In this document: in pieces, positions 1 to 8,856 of the stretch | Numbering within the stretch: position 1 is the stretch's first letter | Layout: each line of letters starts with the position of its first letter | Assembly (NCBI GenBank): GCA_001662425.1 | Contig: BDDC01001550.1 | Location: 1-24,198 of the forward strand | Direction: 5' to 3' | From: Chlamydomonas sphaeroides | Taxonomy: Eukaryota; Chlorophyta; Chlorophyceae; Chlamydomonadales; Chlamydomonadaceae | DNA length: 24,198 bases | Made by a program: the position numbers and the translations under genes | The notes under the pieces: generated by a model | Told to the model about the DNA's origin: nothing | The model's input: only the letters and a program-made list of their open reading frames with translations | The model's database searches: none

Positions 1-961
1 CCTCCCAGCCCGCCCCCGTCCTCTCCCAGCACCATCGGCGGTACGGCCAAGCCCCCTCCTCCCTCGCCTGCGTCGGTCCTGGGCTGCGACGCTAACACCG
101 CCTGGGGCTTCCCCAAGGGCCTGCGCCCCACCTCCAACAAGAACCCAGCCCCCACCGGCAACACCGTGCCCGCAACATTCCCAGATGGCACAGCCGTCAC
201 CATCAACAGGCAGCCCGTGCTCTGGTCCTGGTCGCCCGTGACCGACAGCGCGCGTTGGGGAGGCACCTTCAACGTCTCCCTGCCGGGCCCCGGCCAGACG
301 TACCGCACCCAGGCCTCGTCCGTGTTCGTGTGCGCCGGCTGCGCCCAGAACGACGCCAGCAAGGGCTACTCCTTTGGAGACCTGGCCATCAGCGTGTAAG
401 TGGGAAACGGGTCAATGTGAGACGGATTACATTGCTCGCCACCTCCCAAGCAGCGCGGCCCTGCCTTGATTGCTTGCTTGCCGCTGTGCTGACATGCTGC
501 CTCCCCCTACCCCTGCCTCCCTCCCTCCCCTTCCTCCCCTCAGCACCAACGTCAACGCCACCCTGGCCACCATCCGCTGCACCTCCACCCTGGCGGCCGC
601 CACCCAGTCGGCCAACCTGGTGCACGTGTACACGGGCTGGTACAACTTCACGTCCTCGGCGCCTGGGTCGTGGAGGCCCATGGCAGAGCCCCAGCCAGCC
701 GCGCCCAGTCAAGGACCGGTGAGCAGCCCAACGAACCAAGCGTGCACACGGAACGCATCGGCCGCAGCGTGTGGCAAGCCACCCGCCATCCCTCCAGCCC
801 TACCCTTCTCACTGGCACCGGATACAATCCTAACCTTCTATTCTCGACACCGCCACCCCCAGGCCACGTTCACTGTGGACATGTCCTTGTCCGGCGCCCG
901 CCTCGCCAACATGACCACCGTGTGGGTGGCCTTCCACATCGACGCGTACAACAGGTGCTGA
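1..961 (+). CDS. C-terminal part of a secreted, wall-type glycoprotein with a Pro/Ser-rich spacer (5' partial)
   Basis: Three exons join in frame: up to 395, 544-718 and 863-961 (TGA at 959-961). Donors are gtaagt at 396 and gtgagc at 719; acceptors are cag at 541-543 and 860-862. Together they give 222 codons plus the stop if the frame is open from base 1. The first codons read as a Pro/Ser spacer (PPSPPPSSPS), although this pyrimidine-rich stretch could instead be the end of an intron with its acceptor at 29. A Cys-containing domain follows (LGCDANTAWGF, ARWGGTFNVSL, QNDASKGYSFGDLAISV, ending AFHIDAYNRC). Four N-glycosylation sequons (NVS, NAT, NFT, NMT) and paired Cys fit an extracellular protein. 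The pattern resembles, from memory, extracellular repeat domains with an RWGW core and an AG.GQND..KG motif, with the stop right after the last Cys of the domain. It is not the classical pherophorin domain. No enzymatic function is claimed. Confidence 0.6.
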
Positions 962-2073
962 GCGCACATCTAGCTACCTGCCTCTGCCGCCAGCACGCAT
1001 GAAGGCTTTGAGGAGCGCCCCGCGGCCCCACCGGCCAGCCTCGAAAGCGTAGCGTGAGCAGGAAGAGACGCGGGCGTAGCTAAATGCGCCGCCCAGGACG
1101 CATGTTGCGGGTTGTGGCAGGGCTGCAGCAGGGTGTTCGCTCGCCGTAATGATGTTCATGTGATCGACCAGGGCTGCCGCAGGTAGGCTTTCGTTGGGCA
1201 GTCGTTTGATGAGGCTGGATGCTAGTAGTGACCTGGCACACATGTCGACATGCGCCGAGCGATGTTGACCTTACGAGTGTCACATGTTGGTGAATGCGGT
1301 ATGCTTGCATTATATTGCCAGGCTGTGCGCCCAGCCCTGTGGGTGGCGGATAGAGCGCTGTGCTGTGCTATGCATGCTGCTGGACCTCGGCAGCCCGCTA
1401 GGGGCAGGCTAGGCTAGGGGGACCCACGCAAGGAGCGGAGCATTCGTTGGGTCCGTGTGCGTCCGTGTCGTACAGTACGTATGAACCACTTGCTGCCAGT
1501 CGCCACACACATTTGCAACACATACACATGCTCGCCCTAGCCACAGACCCGCCGCTCGCTCTCGACTGCCGCCGGCGGCCATGGCCGGTTGGATGGATGC
1601 GTCCTCCATGCATGCATCCGATACCAGCGTAGCGCGCAGGGCCTAGCGGCGGTCCGCGCGCGGGTGCCACAACGCGCAGGCTATTCTGGGCGGAGTGCAA
1701 TGAGTGGGGAGGCCAGTAGGGTTCATGCTAAGGCATGGGCTTGCCGCGGTCAGCGCCCTGCTGCTGGACAGGACCGCATGCTTCTGAGTGCGGCGGCATT
1801 GATACATGTGATACGTCACGCACGCAGCGCGCTGCCACTCCCCAACCTTCAAGCAAGCCATCTTGAAGAGCGCGTGCTTGCAGCACAGGCAGCACCGGTC
1901 GCGCACTGCTCCTGCGGCTGTGGGCCCAGCATGGCAGAGCAACACAGCCGGTCGCCCGCAGCAGCGCCCCTGCTCGCTGGCGTCGTCAGCCCTGCTGGGC
2001 GCGCTAGGCTCCTCGCGCGCCTGTTGGGCGGAGCGAATGCTCCTTCCGTCTTGCGCCCAGGGCTCGCATCTTA

Positions 2074-2270
2074 GTCACCCAGGTCAACGAAGTCACTGAC
2101 GTGTTGGCCGTTTGGGACTGAACTCACCAGGGCTGGCGGGTGACCTCAGGCGGCCGAAGACTAGTGAAGTCACCCGAAATGCCAAATTCTGCTAGGCGCT
2201 GCCGTCTTTGGCGCCACCTCGGGTGACTTCCCGCCCGCAAGGTGACGGGAAGTCACCGACCCCGGGTGAC
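2074..2270. repeat. Foldback cluster of GTCAC/GTGAC motifs with a 12-bp inverted repeat
   Basis: Eight GTCAC or GTGAC pentamers occur in 197 bp, in both orientations. Arms 2166-2177 (gaagtcacccga) and 2219-2230 (tcgggtgacttc) are perfect reverse complements across 41 bp. Nested inside are gccaaa (2181-2186) and tttggc (2207-2212), so the segment can form a two-tier hairpin. A near copy of the left arm and its flank (15 of 18 bases) recurs at 2456-2473. This could be a short foldback/MITE-like remnant or a cluster of binding sites. No target-site duplication was identified. Confidence 0.5.
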
Positions 2271-3066
2271 GTCGCAGCGGGTAAGATACAAGCCCTGCTT
2301 GCGCCTTGTCTGCCTTGGTCACGGCGGGGTCTATGCGTGCGACGAGAAGGAGGCCCCCACCCACGGCTCCTCACCATGCGCATGCGGGGCTCGAAGCGCC
2401 ACGCACGGACCGCCTGCACCCATGTAACAGGAGTTAACCTGCTACAAGCAAGCAAGAGGTCACTCGAAATGCTACACGGAGGACGGAGCCACGGGAGTGG
2501 TATATGTGGTGTGGCACCTGCCACAACACAGGCCGCGTGCCCAGGCGGGAGGCGTGGGCAATGGCGGGTGGGGCAGGGGTGTAAGAGGTAATGCGGCATT
2601 GTGGCCGCGCGCGAGGCAGGGCGCGACTGGAGCCACACGACCTCCGCCCCTCCGGCAGCGGCGGTACGCGTGTTGGAGCGCTGTGTGGTGCGGCATGCGG
2701 CATGTGATGACGTACGCGACACCCGCGCAACCCGTGGATCACGAAACCCGATGCCCGTCACTCTTTGTTTGCAATGCCCTCACGGCTTGAGCACGCGTGC
2801 GCGCCGCCAGGCAATCCGGAGTGATGGCGTGTCAGTGTGTGTCGTGAGGTGGCCGTTTGAGTCGACGGGGCTTTGGCACGGGACAGGGCGCTCGCTAGTC
2901 AGGCATTGAGGCTCGCCCGTGCTGGACGTACGGCACTGTCCATGACGACCCAGGTGCCCAGCGACGTATCCATGCCGGCATCCGGAGCCGTTGTCATGCC
3001 CGACCCAGAGTCGCCGAAGCCATGCGGAGTTAATAAGGATGGTCCCGGGGAGCCAATCGTATGAAG

Positions 3067-3071
3067 TTACA
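3067..3071 (-). terminator. Candidate TGTAA polyadenylation signal for the oxidoreductase gene
   Basis: The plus strand reads ttaca, so the minus strand reads TGTAA, the usual poly(A) signal of Chlamydomonas-type green algae. It lies about 570 nt downstream of the TGA at 3641-3643, a normal 3' UTR length for such genes. It is a pentamer match only, so chance occurrence is possible. Confidence 0.4.
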
Positions 3072-3640
3072 TATCGAGTATCGCGGTGCAGCCATGGGGT
3101 GCGCATCCGTCACATCACTTGCCATATGCATCATTCGTTTTTGAGGCTGGCGCCTGCAATGCCGTCATATCATATACACCCAGCCCACCCGACTTCCAGC
3201 GTGTGGCTTAAGCACGCCCAGAAGGCCTGAGCCGGGACAGAGCACAGGCCGAAATGGGCGTCTACGCAGACACGAGCACTGGCCCTAGCCCTGTTGTCGG
3301 GTAGTCGAGCACAAGTCCAGCATCGCCAACTCCAGTGAATAATCGACCTCCGCAGCGTGGTACGGGTCCCCACTCCCCACATACGGCAGGCCCGCCCCCT
3401 CTCCACATGCTCCAGGTGGCCCCTCCAAGTAGAGGTAAGCATATCCCGCAGCTGTACCAAATGTGAGAAAACCTTCAGCTAGCGCTGCGGGCTCAGCTGC
3501 CATGCCGCCCACAGCGCCCGACGACACATGACATCAAGATGTTCGCAGTCGCGTGCGCAGCCCAGCGACCGCCTGACGCTCGCCCCGACGTCTGCCGGCC
3601 GCCGTCCTCGGCGCCTGTCCTAATCCGCTCGTGCTCCGAC

Positions 3641-6600
3641 TCACGCCTTGAGACCCATCTGCTTGCGGTACTGGTCGATGAACAGGCCCTTTTGTGTGGG
3701 GGGGAGGGAAGGGGAATGGAGGGGAGGAGGGCAGGTCAGCACAGTGCCGATGGCTAGCCAGTGCTGTGGGGATTCAGGCGCTCGGGGTGGGGGCGCAGGG
3801 GGATGGGTCGAGTGCAGGAGCTACGGCCACAGCCGGGCTGCCGTGAAAGCCCGCGCGGTGTCCGGTATTTGTGTTACCGTACGCGGTGGGGCAGCGACAG
3901 CAGCGCTACCAAGAGCAGGGCCAGGGGACGCGGGGCAGGCCGGGCTGCAGGGGACCAGTGCACGTCCCCGCGCCGGCTGCCAGCCTTTGCACCCTGGTGG
4001 TCCCCGACGCCCTTGTTGTTCGGGTTCTGGCCAGCGGCCCTGCGCCGTGGGCACCCAGCCGCGCCCGGCCCGTGGCGCTGCCCGCCCATTCGCGCAACTG
4101 CCAACCCCCCCTCCTCGTGTCTGCAGCAGAGTTACCGCCAGCCACCGCACGCCCCGTTCCTCGCCCCACCTTGCTCTTGATGTTGGTGGGCAGGCAGCCG
4201 CCGCACACGTTGCCGTTCATGCGGCACACGCCGTCACTCGCGCCCAGCGTCACAATCATCATCTGACGGGGCGCGCCCGGGGGGGTGGGCGGGAGGGGTG
4301 GGCGAGCGAGTGTGTGTGCGCGTGCAGGGCCCAGCGGAGGTGCACGGGCACTGGCAACGCAGGCGATGGGGTGCGGCTGTCCATGTGCGCCTCCACCTCA
4401 GGCACGGCGCAGGCGTCCGAGAGTGGCCCGCTAGGGGAGCTCGAAAGCACTCGGCTGCGGCGGCGCTGCCTTGGCTTGGCCCGGGCCCCTCCTGCGCCTC
4501 CCTCCCTGCCGTGCCCCCACCTCATTGCCCATGTTGGGCTTCCAGGCGCCCAGCTTGCCGGCCTTGCTGGGGCCGCCCGCCTTGACGCAGGCCTGGCGGA
4601 GGGGCGAGGAGCAAGGGGCGAGGGCCGCGGCAGCGGGTGGGCAGCAGGGGGAAGGCAACAGTCACCACGCTGGCGGCTTGACACGGGCCACTGCCTAGAC
4701 CTGCACATGGCTCCTGCCGCGCCGTGGCCACACCGCACTGGCCCAAGCCGCACCCCGCCCCTCGGCGCCACCGGCCCTGCCCTCTCCCTCCCGCGCTGTG
4801 CAGCCCGCCGACCCACCTGCAGGCTTTTAGCCACCAGCTCTGCGTGCTTGGTGGCCAGGAAGCCCTGCAGAGGGGGAGGCCGGGAGGGCGCGCGCGGGCA
4901 TGGCGCTCGAGTTAGAAGTGGTACTGGCAAGGGGGCGCACGCGGGACTTGCAGCGAGGTTTTGGCCAACCCTTTCTCCATCCTCGACCCCTCGCCCTCAG
5001 CCGCTTACCAGCTTGGTCTCCTGCACGTTGTTGCAGTCGCCCAGTGCGAACATGTGGGGGTAGCCCTCCACCTGCAGGCTGGGGTGCACCTGACAGGGGG
5101 AGGAGGGGGGGCGGGCAAGGGGGGAACCTTGAGCGAGGGGTTGCAAGCGAGGCGCCCCGGGGCTGGAGTGGTCTAATGGTGAGACAGCGAGAGTAGCGGC
5201 AGGGGCCGGGCGACAAGCCATGACAGCGAGGTGAAGACTGGCGAGGACACAGCGAGGGTCCGGTCGGGGCGGGGCAGGGCCCAACGCACCTTGACGGCGC
5301 CTCGCTCGTCCAGCGCCCGCGCCAGCTCGCCGGTGGCCATGAAGGACGAGTTGGGCTGGGCGCCCACGCACCACAGCACCAGGTCGGCGTTTAGGAAGGC
5401 CGCAGAGCCGCCGCTGATGGTGAGGCGCGCGGGGCCGCGCGCGTTCGACGGCGCGTCCTCCACCCGGCAGCCCAGGAACACCTGCAGGGGAAGCGCCGGC
5501 GGGGCGGGGGAAGAGGGCCGGCGGGGTTTACACCACGCATCGCTCCGGCATGGCTCCAGCCCCGGCGCGCTGACGCGGGTGCTGCGGTGCTGCCACGACC
5601 CCGCACGGCTGCATGTGGGTCGGTTGGCATGCGACCGCATGTGGGTCGGGTCCCGAAAGACCGCATGTGGGTCGGGTCCGGCCCAGCGGCAGCCTTAACG
5701 GCAGGCGCCGCTGGGATGCCCGGCCTGGCGGTGGCCCTGGGCCGCCCCACCTTGACGCCGTTCTTCTCCAGCCACTTCCGCGCGGTGGCTCCTGCCTTGG
5801 GGGGCTGTGTGGGCAGCAGCTCCTTGGAGGGGCACACCAGCGTGATGAGCTTGCCTGCGGGCAGCGGGGGGCAGGTGGACGGGGTGAAGCCGTGCAGGGG
5901 GTGATGAGCATGCTGGCACGTTCCTGCCTTCACAGTGCAACCATGGACGGCTCGGGCCAGCATCCAGGCGGGAAGTCAAGAGCAGCAGCGTGAGGCGGCG
6001 GGCGGCCACTGCACAACACGGCAGTCAGCCGGTTATGGCGCACGCGGTCCGTGCTGATGACGCATGCGACCGGAGCCGCAACCGGTCGGGTATGGGGCGG
6101 CGGCAGGCAAAACGAGATAGCACCAGCAGCGGCGGTGGCGGTAGCCCTCGGTAGCCTTGCGGCATGACGCTGCCGGTGGTTGCGCTTGTGAGGGCTGCAG
6201 GAGCCGCAGCGCAGCGCTGCAGCGGGGCATGCCCCACCCCCGCCCCCGTCTGGGCAGCAAGGGCCTTGAACCCCAGGCCCTGCGCGCGCCCCCCGGCCGT
6301 GCCTGCGTGCGCCTCGGCGATCTCGGCCGCCGCCTCCACACCCGCCGGCCCGCCGCCGATGACGGCAATGGTCTTGGCGGCCCGGATGTCATCCGCCAGG
6401 ACCTGGCGCCGAGGGATGCCAGGCGGTGGCAGAGGGCGGGGATGCAGACGCGCGGTGCGGGGCACGTGAAGGAGGTCGGCATGGGACTCCAGGCGGGGCG
6501 CGGGAGCGGAGTGGGAGCCGGGCGGAGCACGGGGACGCCGGGCGGCCGGTGCCACGTCCCCTTTGGATGTAGATTGCGCAGCGGCGGAGCTCCACGCGGA

Positions 6601-7360
6601 CCAGGAAGAACTGCGAAACCCACTCCATGCCAGGCATCCGGTGACTCGCCACGGCCTGAGCTGTCAAGCCCACGCGGCGCACCTTGAGCTCCGCGAGCCG
6701 CTCATCGCGCGTGGTGGCGCCGGCGCTCTTGAAGGCTCCGCTGTAGCTGCTGCCCGAGCAGATGCAGCAGTAGTCGAAGGCGATGGTCTCGCCGTTGGAT
6801 AGGATGGCTTCCTTGGGCGTCAAGTTGGTGACGGCCGCGAGCACGACTCGGCCCAGGTCAGAGATGTCCTGTCGCGGCAGCGCAGGGAAGGGGGCGGGCA
6901 GGCGGGTTGAGCAGTGATGGGGAGGCGCGACCACCCACTCCGCCGCCGCGGCGACATGCGCACCGAGTAACTGATAGCCGAGCGCGCCGCGACGTCAGCG
7001 TTGAGGATGCCGCGGACTGTTGCCCAAGTCATTTCAAAGTAGGCCTTAGGAGTGACGAGCGTCACCTGTTCGCACACGTGCAGGTGGCCAAGAGGGGCTG
7101 GGGGGGACCGTGCGAGGCTACGCGGGGGGCTATGAGGCGGCGTAGGAGACGTTAAGCTGTGCCGGGTTTCGCGCAAGTAGTCAAACAACATACGCCTGAA
7201 AGCAAGGTTTGACCGCATCTACAATACGCAACAGCGTCTTTTGCTGGCGAGGTCAGACGATACTTTGGCACCTCACCTCAGCAAACTTGCTGCATCGCCT
7301 CGCCAGGAAGACGCCTGCAAAGCCACCTCCAATAATAAGCAACCGGGGCTTAGCAGCCAT
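3641..7360 (-). CDS. FSP1/AIFM2-type FAD-dependent NAD(P)H oxidoreductase, 11 exons, complete
   Basis: Exons in order: 7277-7360, 6964-7065, 6683-6868, 6303-6402, 5751-5854, 5290-5481, 5009-5089, 4817-4864, 4521-4592, 4170-4262, 3641-3688. They total 1110 nt, or 369 residues, close to the usual length of about 370. All junctions keep frame. The ATG has A at -3 and G at +4. The two-dinucleotide-fold plan is clear: FAD motif IIGGGFAGV (residues 9-17), YFEMTW (about 37-42), FDY..ICSG (93-101), NAD(P)H motif VIGGGPAGVE (138-147), FALGDCNN (270-277), and a C-terminal RKQMG as in plant homologues. The family uses NAD(P)H to reduce quinones (ubiquinone, vitamin K-type) and so protects membranes from lipid peroxidation. 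The substrate here is unknown. There is no Gly at position 2, so the animal N-myristoylation signal is absent. No targeting peptide is obvious. Intron 4 is GC-AG. Confidence 0.9.
5609..5686. repeat. Three tandem 26-bp units inside intron 5 of the oxidoreductase gene
   Basis: The units are 5609-5634, 5635-5660 and 5661-5686. Each begins with cNgcatgtgggtcgg and then diverges in its last 10-11 bases. The array lies wholly in the 269-bp intron 5482-5750, so it does not affect the protein. Confidence 0.8.
5855..6302 (-). other. GC-AG intron (intron 4) of the oxidoreductase gene
   Basis: On the minus strand the donor reads gcag|gcacgg at 6303/6302 and the acceptor cccgcag|gcaagc at 5855/5854. This junction gives the expected EAHAGKLITLV at the end of the NAD(P)H-binding helix and the following strand. 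The GT donors further downstream give phases that do not match exon 5. The intron is 448 bp. Confidence 0.75.
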
Positions 7361-8856
7361 GGTTAGTAGTGTATGGCGCGCGTTGCGGGGGCGTCAAGGA
7401 CGGCCTGCTCCGGGCGTTTGGTCGCTAAGTCAAACAACTGGGAGGCCTGCTTGTAATGACAGCAAAGTGCGGGTACAAGCGAGTGGTGCACAGAGCGCGC
7501 TTAAGGCGGGACGGCCCGAGTAATCGACGATTACGGGGACCGTCAGGGGTGATGACGATGCTTCCATGACAGACACGCAAACCTCCGGGCGGAACGCTAG
7601 TACTGACTGCATAGCTGAGAGCTAAGTGTTACCGCAGGAGGCGAGCTCAGCCTCGGTCAAGCCCCCGCCAACCGCAGCAGGTCGCTGTCGTAGCGGGCAA
7701 GAAATACCCCACTCATGACCGACCAAATTAAGGACTACTGCTTACCCGCAGCACCCGAGCGGGTGCTGCGAGGACGCGATGGTTATCCTGCGAAACCGGT
7801 CGATCTCGAAACAGGGCCTCACCCGCAAGCGGCTTGACGGATCCTGAAGTCGAAGAAGTGCAGGGTGACTTGTATTCCTGGCCAGAGCACCGCAAGCCTG
7901 TCGGTCAACGCCACATCGTGCGCATCGTCACAGGGATTCGCTAGGTTGAGACGACATTGCGACAGGGCCCGCCGGGCTGCTTGTTTCTACCAGGTTAGCT
8001 GGACGGCACGTGACACTTGCCAGACGGCACATGGCGACCGACAAGTGCCAGGCGCACGGGACGGACACCAACAGGAAGTGTCACACGGGCCACAAGGGGC
8101 TCATGCCTCTGATGTCCTGTGTCAAGTAGGTAATGACATGCGGTTAGCCCCTCCCTCTTGGGAGCGCCTCGGCATCAACCTCAGTTTGAGCGCGCACGAG
8201 CCCGTGCCCACATACTCTCACCCTACCCGCACCCACGTGTGCTCACATGCCTAGACTCATGCCTGTGTGCACGCCCGTGCTAACGCGCGCCCCCATGCTC
8301 AACCCTCGCCCGACCCCAAGGCTCGCACATGCCCGCCCCCACCCCCTACTCCATGCCCCCGCGACACGCAGAGGCGAGGGCCGGCAACGGATGCTGTTGA
8401 TGAACGGAGCTTGGGGGCCGCACGCCTATCAACCCACGGTATCGATACACCTTTGAGATGTGCCTCCAGCAATCAACAGGCTTGCGATTAGGGACCCCGC
8501 AGCGGATCAATCGTGGTTGATGCGGTTCATACAAGATGCGATGCCTGGCTCCCTGTTATGCATGTAAGTGTCTGGTCCCAGCTTCGTTGTCTTGCCCCTG
8601 ACCGCAGCGCGCACCTGCACACGCCCAGCGCTGCAGTGGACGCACACTGCGCAACCTCGCTGGACGTGGGCCCCAATGCCGCCTTGCACCAAAACGCCAC
8701 TCGACAGCTCAAGCTCCAGTGCCCCGTCGGCTATCAACCACACAATCCCACCGCGGCACACACGACGACGCGCACTAGCAGACGCATGCACACGCCCAGC
8801 CTCCGCAACCCCTCCCTGCGATACGCTGCCCCGTTAACCCCTACCGTGACCCTGGT
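7361..8856. other. Tandem intergenic region: 3' UTR of the giant gene and 5' region of the oxidoreductase gene
   Basis: Both neighbours are on the minus strand. The right part follows the TGA at 8857-8859 and should be 3' UTR, but no minus-strand TGTAA was found between 8856 and 7400, so the poly(A) site is not located. The left part must hold the oxidoreductase promoter; no clear TATA box was seen. Base composition is more even than in the exons. There is a perfect 10-bp hairpin at 7747-7770 and a 9-bp inverted repeat at 8010-8084. Around 8220-8350 the plus strand is C-rich and repeats short cacgcc/catgcc words. No gene is supported. Confidence 0.6.
7747..7770. repeat. Perfect 10-bp inverted repeat with a 4-base loop
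   Basis: cgcagcaccc, loop gagc, gggtgctgcg. The stem is fully complementary and GC-rich. It lies about 390 bp upstream of the oxidoreductase ATG and about 1.1 kb downstream of the giant gene's stop. It could structure the 3' UTR of the upstream transcript or be chance. Confidence 0.6.

Larger units (their letters stand above)
962..3640. other. Convergent intergenic region with 3' UTRs of the flanking genes; no gene seen
   Basis: This is 2.7 kb between the stop of the plus-strand secreted-protein gene and the stop of the minus-strand oxidoreductase gene. Open frames here, up to about 160 codons, show no recognisable domain, no splice chain and no consistent composition; they read as chance frames in GC-rich DNA. 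The left part probably holds the 3' UTR of the plus-strand gene, with one plus-strand TGTAA at about 2423, which is far from the stop. The right part holds the 3' UTR of the minus-strand gene. A foldback cluster of GTCAC motifs lies at 2074-2270. Confidence 0.6.

Noticed and set aside
950..962. Possible further splice donor cag|gtgctg just before the stop of the first gene
   Set aside because: The donor is weak, no downstream acceptor leads to a sensible exon, and the domain appears to end at the Cys before the TGA.
1589..2074. 161-codon plus-strand open frame after the first gene
   Set aside because: No domain, no credible splice connection to the upstream exons, and composition of untranslated GC-rich DNA.
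3648..5063. 471-codon plus-strand open frame
   Set aside because: It runs through both exons and introns of the well-supported minus-strand FSP1-like gene and contains no recognisable domain.
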